This document shows positions 1 through 8,254 of a stretch of 64,000 nucleotides of DNA, piece after piece (the stretch's first letter is position 1; each line of letters starts with the position of its first letter). The stretch is from Mangrovibacterium lignilyticum (lineage in GTDB: Bacteria > Bacteroidota > Bacteroidia > Bacteroidales > Prolixibacteraceae): contig NZ_WKLH01000004.1 in NCBI RefSeq assembly GCF_010882175.1, positions 11,425 to 75,424 of the forward strand, written 5' to 3'. Both the position numbers and the translations under genes were made by a program. The notes below the pieces were generated by a model, which ran no database searches, was not told where the DNA came from, and saw only the letters and a program-made list of their open reading frames with translations.

Positions 1-2
1 CA

Positions 3-1688
3 GGAGCATGTCCGCAGGAATACAGTGTGACCCGTACGTGGACAGCCACCGATTGTGTAGGCAATTCAAGCAGTTGCAGCAAAACTATCGACGTTGTTGA
101 TACTACTGCACCAGTGATTACCTGTCCGACAGTTGTATCACCGGTTGAGTGTCCGAATACACCAGTCTTTGGAGATGCAACGGCAGTTGATGCCTGTGAT
201 GACTCTCCGACGATTACGTATGAAGATGTAACCACACCAGGAGCATGTCCGCAGGAATACAGTGTGACCCGTACGTGGACAGCCACCGACTGTGTAGGTA
301 ATTCAAGCAGTTGCAGCAAAACGATCGATGTTGTTGATACTACTGCACCAGTGATTACCTGTCCAACAGTTGTTACACCGGTTGAGTGTCCGAATACACC
401 CGTCTTTGGTGATGCAACGGTAGTTGATGCCTGTGATGACTCTCCAACGATTACGTATGAAGATGTAACCACACCAGGAGCATGTCCGCAGGAATACAGT
501 GTGACCCGTACGTGGACAGCCACCGACTGTGTAGGTAATTCAAGCAGTTGCAGCAAAACGATCGACGTTGTTGATACAACACCGCCATCAATCACATGTC
601 CTGGAGACAAAACACTTGAATGTGGCGAATCACCCGGAATTACCTTGCCAACAGCAGGTGATGCATGTGACAACGATGTATTAGTTACTGCCAGTCGTTC
701 GGATGGTAAGACGCTGAATGAGCCTGTTGAGGCAGATGATTCACCGGTTACCGTAACACTGACTGCTACCGATGACTGTGGAAATAGTGCAACTTGTACA
801 TTTATGTTGTACTCAGTGCCGTGTGACCACATTTTCCCGACACAGACCACTTGTTGTCACTACCGGACGGAATCGGCTACCCAATTGTATAATATTTGTT
901 ACACGCCAAGTAACAAAGGTGGTGGTTCTGTAGGTAATGCAGTACCGGGGGTATTCTTCTATTACACTTATGTTGAAGCTCCATCAAGTTCCTTTACAAT
1001 AAGAGTTGAGCAGGGAAATGATGGCAAGTTGAGTAAGTTGTTTAGTGTTGCTCAGTTGGATATCAAACTGTTTGATGAAAATTGTGACAAACTGAATACC
1101 GTCGAAGTTTCGGTGGATGGCATTGACAATAGTGTCGCTCATATGAAGGTAAGCGGTGCGAATACGGGAACAGTTTATGTTCTCGGTGTGAAATACGATA
1201 CGAAGTCAATTATTGGAGCGACCTATACAAAACCTGCTCCGATTAGTTCATATTGGTTTAAAACTTACGTTAATAATACCTACGAGGTTGGTAGTACCGG
1301 TATGATCGATGCAGTACCAGGTTGTTCAGATGATACGCCGTTGCCAGGTAATTGTAGTTTGCCACAAGTTGCTTCAACGTTTGAATCAACTCAGACTTTG
1401 ACTACGTTGAGTATGAAATCTGCAACAACGATTACGGCTTATCCGAATCCGTTCTCTCATGAGTTAACCTTTGAGTTTACAGCTAACCAGGATGGAAAGG
1501 CTACCATCGAACTGTTCAATATGTTTGGACAGAAAGTAGCTACCGTACTGAAACAACTGGTAACAGAAGGTGAATATGTTAAAACGACGTACAATCCGGA
1601 AGGACTTGTCTCAGGAACTTATATCTATCGATTTATTCTGGGAGACACCGTTCTGAACGGAGAGTTGATCTATCAGCAACAAAAATGA
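3..1688 (+). CDS. Giant repeat protein with T9SS sorting domain (3' part only)
   Basis: The frame is already open at base 3, so the gene starts outside the window and only its C-terminal ~560 residues are visible. First come near-identical 79-residue (237 bp) repeats resembling HYR/Ig-like adhesin modules, each with several cysteines and a DTTAPVITCP-type edge. A more diverged repeat follows (about 588-800), then a unique globular region. The end is a T9SS type A sorting domain: an AYPNPF box, a FNMFGQKV strand and a final G-YIYRF strand. Known family role: proteins with this ending cross the outer membrane by T9SS and are trimmed by PorU, encoded near the other end of this window. Inference: a cell-surface or released adhesin-like protein. 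The ligand cannot be told from sequence. Confidence 0.85.
   Translation, partial: GACPQEYSVTRTWTATDCVGNSSSCSKTIDVVDTTAPVITCPTVVSPVECPNTPVFGDATAVDACDDSPTITYEDVTTPGACPQEYSVTRTWTATDCVGNSSSCSKTIDVVDTTAPVITCPTVVTPVECPNTPVFGDATVVDACDDSPTITYEDVTTPGACPQEYSVTRTWTATDCVGNSSSCSKTIDVVDTTPPSITCPGDKTLECGESPGITLPTAGDACDNDVLVTASRSDGKTLNEPVEADDSPVTVTLTATDDCGNSATCTFMLYSVPCDHIFPTQTTCCHYRTESATQLYNICYTPSNKGGGSVGNAVPGVFFYYTYVEAPSSSFTIRVEQGNDGKLSKLFSVAQLDIKLFDENCDKLNTVEVSVDGIDNSVAHMKVSGANTGTVYVLGVKYDTKSIIGATYTKPAPISSYWFKTYVNNTYEVGSTGMIDAVPGCSDDTPLPGNCSLPQVASTFESTQTLTTLSMKSATTITAYPNPFSHELTFEFTANQDGKATIELFNMFGQKVATVLKQLVTEGEYVKTTYNPEGLVSGTYIYRFILGDTVLNGELIYQQQK
4..588 (+). repeat. 237-bp coding tandem repeats
   Basis: The same phrase beginning GAGCATGTCCGCAGG recurs at 4, 241 and 478, giving an exact 237-bp period (79 codons). 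About two and a half copies are visible and the array enters from outside the window. Copies differ at only a few bases, so they are recently duplicated or homogenised; copy number may vary between strains. Confidence 0.9.
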
Positions 1689-1777
1689 CAGACCAAATAA
1701 ATAAAGGAAAGCCATTTTTGATACGAGACTACTTTAATACGAGGTAGAGAGTAGTATTTCTGGAATCACAATGGGAG

Positions 1778-1804
1778 GCCGGGCAAGAGTGCCCGGCTTC
1801 TTTG
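1778..1804 (+). terminator. Hairpin after the repeat protein gene
   Basis: GCCGGGCA (1778-1785) pairs with TGCCCGGC (1790-1797) across a 4-nt loop, followed by a short T-rich tract. It is the first of two successive hairpins downstream of the stop at 1688. Confidence 0.6.
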
Positions 1805-1828
1805 AGTTCGACTATAGATTGTGAAGAC

Positions 1829-1862
1829 GGGGAGCTGGATGTATTCGGCTCCCTGTTTTTTT
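1829..1862 (+). terminator. Rho-independent terminator
   Basis: GGGAGC (1830-1835) pairs with GCTCCC (1848-1853) and is followed by a run of seven T. Together with the hairpin at 1778 it closes the transcript of the large repeat protein. Confidence 0.65.
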
Positions 1863-1941
1863 AGCACAAACTAAAATTTATGGGGTGAGGTTGATAAAAA
1901 AAAAGGGAACAGATTTTCATCTATTCCCTTTTTATTTTCTG

Positions 1942-2015
1942 TAGCGAGAGGCGGGCATGATCCGCCGACCTCATGATTATGAATCATGCGCTCTAACCAG
2001 CTGAGCTACCTCGCC
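1942..2015 (-). tRNA. tRNA-Met (CAT), elongator type
   Basis: The minus strand folds as a 74-nt cloverleaf: acceptor GGCGAGG, D arm GCTC/GAGC with GGTTA loop, anticodon stem CATGA/TCATG enclosing loop TTCATAA (anticodon CAT), and T stem GGCGG/CCGCC. Discriminator is A and CCA is not encoded. The acceptor has G-T wobbles at both ends. The T loop reads ATCATGC instead of the usual TTCRANN form. CAT could also mark a lysidine tRNA-Ile2, but the D-arm and anticodon stem look like Bacteroidota elongator tRNA-Met. Confidence 0.93.
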
Positions 2016-2079
2016 ATTTTTTGTTTAGAACTCTCGATAAATGGCCCTATTTGTTGACCCGTTATCCAAAATTGCGGTG

Positions 2080-2112
2080 CAAATATAGCATTTAATTTTT
2101 AGCATTTGCAAG
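2080..2112 (-). promoter_or_regulatory. Promoter of the tRNA-Met gene
   Basis: Read on the minus strand, a -33-like CTTG (2109-2112) is followed after 21 nt by TATATTTG (2080-2087), a perfect TAnnTTTG -7 box of the Bacteroidota primary sigma factor. Transcription would start about 55-60 nt before the mature tRNA end. Confidence 0.65.
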
Positions 2113-2196
2113 AATTTTTTTAGAAAATATTTTCACAATTTTAGGGCCATTGGTTAATTAGCCGATAATACCTATATTGCGATAAAGATTACAACC

Positions 2197-2580
2197 ATGA
2201 CCGCGAAATCGAAAATTCAATTAGAGTTCCCAATAAAATGTTCTCCCAGTGTTTTGTATAATCGGCTGAGTACGGCTTCCGGCTTGACTGAGTGGTTTGC
2301 CGATGATGTAAACGTGAAAGGAAAGCGATACATATTTATTTGGGATGGTTCAGAACAAGTGGCTGAAATGATTCAGAGTAAGGACAGTCGTTTGGTGCGG
2401 TTCAAATGGGAGGATGATGACGATGATGATACTTACTTCGAGTTTTTGATTGCCAAAGATGAGTTGACAGGCGATGTTACGCTATTGATAACAGACTTTG
2501 CCGATCCAGGTGAAGAAGAAGAAACGACAGAGCTCTGGAATAGCCAGATAACAGATTTGAGACGGGTGCTTGGTTGTTAA
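2197..2580 (+). CDS. START-like domain protein (SRPBCC/AHSA1 superfamily)
   Basis: A 127-residue soluble protein without signal peptide or membrane segment. The opening resembles START-like/AHSA1 folds: hydrophobic first strand, then a P-S-x-LYNRLSTASGLTEWFADDV helix-loop typical of the Bacteroidota START-like family. A run of seven aspartates lies near the middle, and the end is rich in acidic residues. Such folds usually bind a hydrophobic ligand or partner protein, but no substrate is known for this family to my knowledge. It stands alone between the tRNA and the lptF-like operon, which has its own promoter 25 bp downstream. Confidence 0.75.
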   Translation: MTAKSKIQLEFPIKCSPSVLYNRLSTASGLTEWFADDVNVKGKRYIFIWDGSEQVAEMIQSKDSRLVRFKWEDDDDDDTYFEFLIAKDELTGDVTLLITDFADPGEEEETTELWNSQITDLRRVLGC

Positions 2581-2614
2581 TCTCAATTTAACTTTAAATT
2601 TCTCCAAAATAGCT

Positions 2615-2622
2615 TAGTTTTG
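2615..2622 (+). promoter_or_regulatory. -7 box before the lptF-like operon
   Basis: TAGTTTTG fits TAnnTTTG exactly and lies 23 bp upstream of the ATG at 2645, predicting a short leader of roughly 15 nt. No convincing -33 box was found at the usual distance. Confidence 0.55.
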
Positions 2623-2644
2623 TATCGTTTCCCAAAGGAATAAA

Positions 2645-4153
2645 ATGAAACGATTACACCAATATGTGCTAAAGAGCTTTCTGGGCCCTTTCTTTATGAC
2701 ATTTTTTATCTGTGTTTTCATCCTGCTGATGCAGTTTTTATGGAAATACATTGATGATATGGTCGGGAAGGGATTGGAATGGGGCATTGTTGCAGAACTA
2801 TTGCTTTATGCATCAATGGGCTTGATCCCAATGGCTTTCCCTTTGGCAACGCTTCTGGCTTCAATCATGACTTTTGGTAGTCTGGGCGAAAACTATGAGC
2901 TGGTTGCCATGAAAGCTTCCGGCATATCGCTATTCCGAATCATGAAACCCTTGGTTTTTGTTGCTATTGGCTTATCGCTTTTTGCTTTTTACTTTTCCAA
3001 TAATATTCTTCCACAAACCAACCTGAAGTTTGGCGCTTTAATGTCCAGCATTAAGAAACAAAAGCCGGAGATGGTTATTACAGAAGGAATATTCACGAAT
3101 GACATCGATGGTTATAGTATCAAAGTCGACCGGAAAAGCAAAAAGACCAACATGCTTTATAAGATTCTGATTTACGACCACAGAGACAATCATGGAAATA
3201 CCTCGGTGACTGTAGCCGATTCAGGATTTATGAAAATTTCGGAAGATAAGAAGTTCATGATTATGACGCTGTTCGCCGGCGAAAATGCGAAAGATGAAGA
3301 TCCTACGCAGAACAAGCGAACGAAGCGATACACCTTTCGACGAACGCATTTCCAGAAACAAGTTGTGACAGTTCCTTTGCGCGGATTCGATTTCAAACGA
3401 ACCGACGAGGACAATCTCCGGAATATGTATCGCATGTTGACTTTAAATCAGCTGGAACATGTCGAGGATTCCCTGTATAAAGATTATAATTATCGGGTGA
3501 GGCGCTTTGCGATTAATATGCGCTACAATCAAAAGTTGAACAAATCGGTTGTCGACCTCTCAAATGTCGAAGATTCACTTCGTAGTTATACCCCGATCGT
3601 AGTTGATCGTGAATTGAATTACGATTCGTTGGTGTCGAATCTTGATCCGATGCAGCGAGATGAGTTGTACTCGACGGCTGTGAACCAAGCCCGAATGAAT
3701 AAACAAACCATTGATCAGAATATTTTCGAACTCTATAATATCAAAAAGAACCTGAATAAATACACGATGGAGAAACATCGGAAGTTTACCTGGTCGGTCG
3801 CTTGCCTCATCTTCTTTTTTATTGGTGCGCCGCTTGGCGCGATCATCCGAAAAGGAGGGTTGGGGATGCCAACTGTGGTATCAATATTCATGTTTATTCT
3901 GTATTATATGGTCTCGATTTCAGGCGAAAAAGCAGCTCGGGAGGATGTTTGGACAATGACTGAAGGAATGTGGCTGGCTTCAATAATTTTCTTTCCGTTA
4001 GGATTTTTTCTCACATACAAGGCCGCTACCGATTCGGGCTTGATGAATGTTGAAACCTATCAATATAAATTAAAGAAATTCATAAATTTTATTCTGAGAA
4101 AAAAGAATCAACCTGAAAATTCAGAACATGCGAATTCTGCAGCTAACCAATAA
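2645..4153 (+). CDS. LptF/LptG family permease (lipopolysaccharide export)
   Basis: A 502-residue inner-membrane protein of the YjgP/YjgQ family. It has two transmembrane helices near the start (about 15-40 and 55-85), a third around 100-120, a long periplasmic region with many charged residues (about 130-370), and a final helix cluster at about 380-460. In the known system, LptF and LptG with the LptB ATPase pull LPS out of the inner membrane toward the LptC-A-D bridge. Bacteroidota copies usually carry an enlarged periplasmic insert, as here. The stop overlaps the start of the glycosyltransferase gene by 26 bp, so the envelope genes are probably translationally coupled. Whether this copy is LptF or LptG cannot be decided. 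Confidence 0.88.
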   Translation: MKRLHQYVLKSFLGPFFMTFFICVFILLMQFLWKYIDDMVGKGLEWGIVAELLLYASMGLIPMAFPLATLLASIMTFGSLGENYELVAMKASGISLFRIMKPLVFVAIGLSLFAFYFSNNILPQTNLKFGALMSSIKKQKPEMVITEGIFTNDIDGYSIKVDRKSKKTNMLYKILIYDHRDNHGNTSVTVADSGFMKISEDKKFMIMTLFAGENAKDEDPTQNKRTKRYTFRRTHFQKQVVTVPLRGFDFKRTDEDNLRNMYRMLTLNQLEHVEDSLYKDYNYRVRRFAINMRYNQKLNKSVVDLSNVEDSLRSYTPIVVDRELNYDSLVSNLDPMQRDELYSTAVNQARMNKQTIDQNIFELYNIKKNLNKYTMEKHRKFTWSVACLIFFFIGAPLGAIIRKGGLGMPTVVSIFMFILYYMVSISGEKAAREDVWTMTEGMWLASIIFFPLGFFLTYKAATDSGLMNVETYQYKLKKFINFILRKKNQPENSEHANSAANQ

Positions 4154-5333
4154 AAATCCGTGGCCGCCAACCGATGGTGGTGCTATTGCGACCCTCACAT
4201 TATCCAAAGGTTTCTTTCTTTTGGGTAACCAGGTGACCATTTTGGCGATGAATACGGCGAAGCATTATACTTTGTTAGAAGAAATTCCGGAACATTTGGC
4301 CGCTCAGATCGATTTTAAACTGGTTGATGTACCGGCAAAAATAACATTTACGGGTGCTGTGAATAATTTGCTGTTTTCCGATTTACCCTACATTGCAGCC
4401 CGTTTTATCAGCGAAGATTATAGCCTGGCTTTAATTCGGTTGTTGCAGGAACAGGAATTTGATGTGATCCAGCTGGAAGGGCTTTATTTGTGTCCTTACA
4501 TTCCATTAATCCGCAAGCACAGCAAGGCTTTAGTGGCATATCGAGCTCATAATATTGAGCACGAAATTTGGGATCGGTCCCGCAAATTGTCGGTCGGATT
4601 CCGGAGACTCTATCTGGCCATGTTGACCCGTCGGATAAAAAAGTTTGGGATGAGTTACCTGAACGAATATGATGTTTTGGTTTCCATTACCGAGCGCGAT
4701 GGCGAATTTCTGGATAAGCTGGGGAATATAAAACCACGAATCACTTCCCAAACCGGGATTGACTTATCATCGCTGGTTCCGACTGCAAAGGACCTTGAAT
4801 TTCCTTCGCTCTTCCATATTGGTTCATTGGAGTGGGGGCCAAACCAGGAAGGTTTATTGTGGTTTTTGAATGAATGCTGGCCGCTGATCTACCGCAAGTA
4901 TCCGGAACTCAAATTCTACGTTGCCGGGAGAAATGCGCCACACTGGCTCGAAACGAAATTGAAAATGGCCAATGTGGTTTTCCTTGGAGAGATAGAAGAT
5001 GCCTACCAATTTATGAATTCAAAAGCCGTCATGATGGTTCCGCTGCGTTCCGGATCAGGTATGCGAATCAAAATTGTAGAGGGACTCGCCTTAGGGAAAG
5101 CAATTGTGTCGACTAAAATTGGGGTTGAAGGGATTGCCGCGAATGATCACGAACACATTCTCATTGCCAATGAACCGCATGAATTTCTTGATGCAGTAAG
5201 CGAGCTGATCGAAAATAAAGAGCTTTACAAAAAACTGTGTAAGAATGCCGTTCAATTTATTCGTGAAAAATTTGATAACCTCGCGATCGTTTCGTCCCTC
5301 ATTGACTTTTACAAGAAACAACTAGATGATTGA
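4128..5333 (+). CDS. Glycosyltransferase family 4 (GT-B fold)
   Basis: A 401-residue protein beginning MRILQLTNKNPWPPTDGGA, the N-terminal Rossmann start of GT4 enzymes with a glycine-rich acceptor loop. The C-terminal half carries the donor-binding region: an FHIGSLEW strand, VPLRSGSGMRIKIVEGLALGKAIVST, and the conserved glutamate of the E-x7-E motif. It should transfer a sugar from a nucleotide sugar to a lipid or glycan acceptor at the cytoplasmic face. The start overlaps the upstream permease by 26 bp and the stop overlaps the GT2 gene by 8 bp, which places it in an envelope polysaccharide or glycolipid operon. Donor and acceptor are unknown. Confidence 0.87.
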   Translation: MRILQLTNKNPWPPTDGGAIATLTLSKGFFLLGNQVTILAMNTAKHYTLLEEIPEHLAAQIDFKLVDVPAKITFTGAVNNLLFSDLPYIAARFISEDYSLALIRLLQEQEFDVIQLEGLYLCPYIPLIRKHSKALVAYRAHNIEHEIWDRSRKLSVGFRRLYLAMLTRRIKKFGMSYLNEYDVLVSITERDGEFLDKLGNIKPRITSQTGIDLSSLVPTAKDLEFPSLFHIGSLEWGPNQEGLLWFLNECWPLIYRKYPELKFYVAGRNAPHWLETKLKMANVVFLGEIEDAYQFMNSKAVMMVPLRSGSGMRIKIVEGLALGKAIVSTKIGVEGIAANDHEHILIANEPHEFLDAVSELIENKELYKKLCKNAVQFIREKFDNLAIVSSLIDFYKKQLDD

Positions 5334-6507
5334 GTGGCTGTTTTGGATAGCAGTGCTGGTTGTCGGCTATACTTTTGCCGGTTATGCGTTTCTATTAGCA
5401 ATTCTTGTTCATCTCAAACGACTATTTTTTAAACGGACAAATGCTCCGGAACAGGAAGAATATCCAGAGGTTTGCTTGTTTGTTACCGCTTATAACGAGG
5501 CCGATTCGGTTGCGGCTAAAGTTGAAAACTCCTTTCAACTTAAATACCCGAAAGAAAATCTGAAATTTTTGTGGATTACAGATGGTTCTACTGATGGAAC
5601 GCCCGAATTGCTTCGAAAATATTCACAAATTAAAGTTGAACATTTACCGGAAAGACGCGGGAAGGTTCATGCGATGAATCGCGGGATGCAGTTTGTCGAT
5701 TCTCCTATTGTTGTTTTTACGGATAGCAATACCTTGTTATCACCTGACTCGATATTAAAAATGGTTCGTCATTTTCAGCATCAAAAGGTGGGCTGTGTGG
5801 CCGGCGAAAAGCGGGTGTTGAAAGGTGATGAAACGAATATGGCTGCGGCTGGTGAAAACTTGTACTGGAACCTGGAATCGCTCGTTAAGCAACTGGAATC
5901 TGACCTGAGTTCCGTTGTTGGTGCTGCAGGTGAGCTTTTTGCCATTCGGCGTAAGCTGTTCCGCCCTTTAGCCGATGACTGTTTGTTGGACGACTTTCAA
6001 ATTTCGATGCAACTGGCAGCTGAGGGGTATCAGCTGGTTTACGAACCGGAGGCGGTGGCTTGGGAAGATGGATCGATGAATGTGAAGGAAGAGTTGAAAC
6101 GTAAAAGCCGTATTGCTGCAGGAGGCTTACAGGCGATGGTTCAATTGCCTGTTTTGCTTAACCCGTTTCGGATGGGCTGGTTGAGTTTCCAATATTTTTC
6201 ACACAAAATTCTTCGGTGGACGCTCGCTCCCTGGGCGCTGGTGATTACTTTCTTCTGTAATATTTATCTTGCTTTCGGCACAGGCAACAATTCTTTAGAA
6301 TTAATTTACATCTCGATAATAGCAATACAAACGATCTGGTATTTGTTTGCGTTTGTGGGTTTTATGCGTGAGGGCGTCAGCTCAGGCAACAAGTTGTTTT
6401 ATATTCCGTACTATTTTACTGCCATCAATTATGCCGCAGTGAAAGGGCTTTTTCGCTTCGTTAGTGGTCGCCAGTCAGTAACTTGGGAGAAGGCACAGCG
6501 AGCTTAA
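5326..6507 (+). CDS. Membrane glycosyltransferase family 2
   Basis: A 393-residue protein with an N-terminal transmembrane helix (about 3-28), a GT-A domain and three to four C-terminal helices (about 285-365). Catalytic landmarks are TAYNEADSV at the nucleotide-binding loop, ITDGSTDGT, the DXD-like FTDSNT, and the acceptor/base region LLDDFQIS. The overall layout is that of processive GT2 enzymes such as NdvC/IcaA-like synthases, although it lacks a clear QxxRW box; RKSRIAAGG occupies that region. It overlaps the GT4 gene by 8 bp and ends the operon. A polymer or glycolipid product at the membrane is likely; the sugar is unknown. Confidence 0.86.
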   Translation: MIEWLFWIAVLVVGYTFAGYAFLLAILVHLKRLFFKRTNAPEQEEYPEVCLFVTAYNEADSVAAKVENSFQLKYPKENLKFLWITDGSTDGTPELLRKYSQIKVEHLPERRGKVHAMNRGMQFVDSPIVVFTDSNTLLSPDSILKMVRHFQHQKVGCVAGEKRVLKGDETNMAAAGENLYWNLESLVKQLESDLSSVVGAAGELFAIRRKLFRPLADDCLLDDFQISMQLAAEGYQLVYEPEAVAWEDGSMNVKEELKRKSRIAAGGLQAMVQLPVLLNPFRMGWLSFQYFSHKILRWTLAPWALVITFFCNIYLAFGTGNNSLELIYISIIAIQTIWYLFAFVGFMREGVSSGNKLFYIPYYFTAINYAAVKGLFRFVSGRQSVTWEKAQRA

Positions 6508-6521
6508 CAGGGCGAAAGTCA

Positions 6522-6551
6522 TTTGTAAATCGATAATTTTCCTTAGTTTTG
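6522..6551 (+). promoter_or_regulatory. Promoter of ribBA
   Basis: TTTG (6522-6525), an 18-nt spacer and TAGTTTTG (6544-6551) form a textbook Bacteroidota promoter. The transcription start would fall near 6557. That rules out the TTG at 6549 as the gene start and supports the ATG at 6582. I saw no FMN riboswitch in the short leader. Confidence 0.75.
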
Positions 6552-6581
6552 CAGCGGCATTTTGAAAACCAACGAATTATA

Positions 6582-7805
6582 ATGACCGAGTTCAAATTAA
6601 ATACGATACCAGAAGCGATTGCCGCCATTAAAAATGGTGACTTGGTGATCGTTGTCGACGATGAAGATCGCGAAAATGAAGGTGACTTTATTGCCGCCGC
6701 AGAATTAATGACTCCCGAAAAGGTGAATTTTATGGCCACTCATGGTCGCGGACTGATTTGCGTTCCGTTGACTGAAAGTCGTTGTGAAGAACTGGAACTG
6801 GATTTGATGGTGGGGAAAAACACTTCCTCGCACGAAACACCATTTACTGTTTCTGTTGATTTAATCGGCTATGGCTGTACAACAGGGATTTCAGCAAGTG
6901 ACCGATCGCAGACGATTCGCGCTTTGGTCAACTCAGAAACAAAGCCTGAAGAATTGGGACGTCCGGGGCACATTTTCCCGCTGAAAGCTAAAGATCGCGG
7001 TGTTTTGCGCCGTGCAGGTCATACCGAAGCAGCAGTTGATTTGGCACGTTTGGCCGGATTGCAACCAGCTGGTGTCTTAATCGAAATCATGAATGAGGAT
7101 GGGACAATGGCTCGTCTTCCTCAGTTGATGGAAGTAGCTGGCCGTTTCGACCTGAAAATTGTGTCAATCAAGGATTTGATTGCCTATCTGCTTGACAAGG
7201 AAAGCCTAATCGATCGTGGCGAGGAAGTTCCGATGCCGACACGATATGGCGATTTCAATATTATTCCATTCCGTCAAAAATCAAACGGTGCAGAGCATGT
7301 TGCGTTGATCAAAGGAACTTGGGACGAAAATGAAGAAATACTGGTTCGGATGCACTCATCTTGTATGACCGGCGATATTTTTGGATCAATGCGTTGTGAG
7401 TGTGGCGACCAACTGCACAAATCAATGGACCTGATTGAAAAGGCTGGTAAAGGTGTTGTTGTATATATGATGCAGGAAGGACGCGGAATAGGCCTGATGA
7501 ACAAGATTGCAGCCTATAAACTGCAGGATGAAGGTATGGATACCATCGAAGCGAATATTCACCTGGGATTTCAGGCTGATGAACGTGACTATGGTGTTGG
7601 AGCACAAATCCTGTGTAGTCTGGGTGTGAAAAAAATGAGACTGATGACCAACAATCCGGTGAAACGCGTTGGTATTGAAGGTTACGGATTGGAAGTAACT
7701 GAAATCGTTCCGTTGGAAGTTGCACCGAACGAGTTCAACCAACGTTACCTGAAAACCAAGCGTGATCGCATGGGCCACTTCCTTCAAAAATTCAAATACG
7801 ATTAA
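6582..7805 (+). CDS. ribBA: Bifunctional RibBA (DHBP synthase / GTP cyclohydrolase II)
   Basis: A 407-residue enzyme for the two entry reactions of riboflavin synthesis. The N-terminal half is DHBP synthase (ribulose 5-phosphate to 3,4-dihydroxy-2-butanone 4-phosphate), with the acidic [10 protein letters not shown] loop and [10 protein letters not shown]. The C-terminal half is GTP cyclohydrolase II, with zinc ligands C261-x10-C272-x-C274 and the QEGRGIG motif. Full length for the fused family. The start at 6582 is chosen because the promoter overlaps the only upstream alternative. The DUF5522 gene follows after 5 bp, so the two are probably co-transcribed. Confidence 0.95.
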   Translation: MTEFKLNTIPEAIAAIKNGDLVIVVDDEDRENEGDFIAAAELMTPEKVNFMATHGRGLICVPLTESRCEELELDLMVGKNTSSHETPFTVSVDLIGYGCTTGISASDRSQTIRALVNSETKPEELGRPGHIFPLKAKDRGVLRRAGHTEAAVDLARLAGLQPAGVLIEIMNEDGTMARLPQLMEVAGRFDLKIVSIKDLIAYLLDKESLIDRGEEVPMPTRYGDFNIIPFRQKSNGAEHVALIKGTWDENEEILVRMHSSCMTGDIFGSMRCECGDQLHKSMDLIEKAGKGVVVYMMQEGRGIGLMNKIAAYKLQDEGMDTIEANIHLGFQADERDYGVGAQILCSLGVKKMRLMTNNPVKRVGIEGYGLEVTEIVPLEVAPNEFNQRYLKTKRDRMGHFLQKFKYD

Positions 7806-7810
7806 TTGCG

Positions 7811-8026
7811 ATGGGAATGTTTGATCACATGTTCAGCGATGGATATGACGATTTTGTTGAAGGAGTTGATTTTTATCTGAGCAAAGAAGGTTACCGGGTC
7901 ATGACAGAAAGTTATTTGGTGAAACGGGGCTATTGCTGCTCAAATGGATGTATGCATTGTCCGTATGATCCGAAGGCTCAAAAAGGAAATCGAAAATTAA
8001 GGCCCGATGTGGCTAAAAAATATTAA
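7811..8026 (+). CDS. Small cysteine-rich DUF5522 protein
   Basis: A 71-residue protein whose C-terminal half matches the DUF5522 type: a GYCCSNGCMHCPYDP cluster with four cysteines, probably a small metal site, followed by a basic tail. It starts 5 bp after ribBA. Function is unknown; zinc or an Fe-S cluster binding is an inference from the cysteine spacing only. Confidence 0.75.
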   Translation: MGMFDHMFSDGYDDFVEGVDFYLSKEGYRVMTESYLVKRGYCCSNGCMHCPYDPKAQKGNRKLRPDVAKKY

Positions 8027-8034
8027 TACCAAGC

Positions 8035-8064
8035 AAAGGCTGTCCGAATGGATGGCCTTTTTTA
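8035..8064 (+). terminator. Terminator after ribBA-DUF5522
   Basis: AAAGGC (8035-8040) pairs with GCCTTT (8055-8060), with TCC/GGA pairing inside the stem, and is followed by a T run. Confidence 0.7.
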
Positions 8065-8169
8065 TTGCCCGCCCCAAAGACCAGCGCATCTAAATACAAA
8101 GTGCGACGAATTCTATTGAAGTCTCGCGCAAACATTTTTCGCTTTTCTCCCTTATATAGAAAGTATTGT

Positions 8170-8202
8170 TTTGTTTTTATTGCGGAATAATGCGTAAACT
8201 TG
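8170..8202 (+). promoter_or_regulatory. Promoter of the lar operon
   Basis: TTTG near 8170, a spacer of about 21 nt, and TAAACTTG near 8195-8202 (one mismatch to TAnnTTTG). It ends just before the inverted repeat at 8211, which would therefore lie at the 5' end of the transcript. Positions are good to about 1 bp. Confidence 0.5.
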
Positions 8203-8210
8203 TTTTAACG

Positions 8211-8238
8211 GTAACACCCGCTCGAAGAAAGGTGTTAC
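8211..8238. promoter_or_regulatory. Inverted repeat upstream of larE (operator or leader hairpin)
   Basis: GTAACACC and GGTGTTAC form a perfect 8-bp inverted repeat separated by 12 nt, 28 bp in all, between the predicted promoter and larE. It could be a repressor operator at +1 or a hairpin in the leader RNA. No regulator gene is adjacent. Confidence 0.5.
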
Positions 8239-8254
8239 GATTTTAAATGAAAGA

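Noticed and set aside
3-588. Mobile or satellite DNA
   Set aside because: The 237-bp repeats keep the reading frame and encode a recognisable Ig/HYR-like module, so they are protein repeats.
6549-6581. TTG start of ribBA at 6549
   Set aside because: This TTG is part of the -7 box TAGTTTTG, so it would precede the transcript; ATG 6582 is used.
6552-6581. FMN riboswitch in front of ribBA
   Set aside because: The leader is about 25 nt, far too short for the FMN aptamer.
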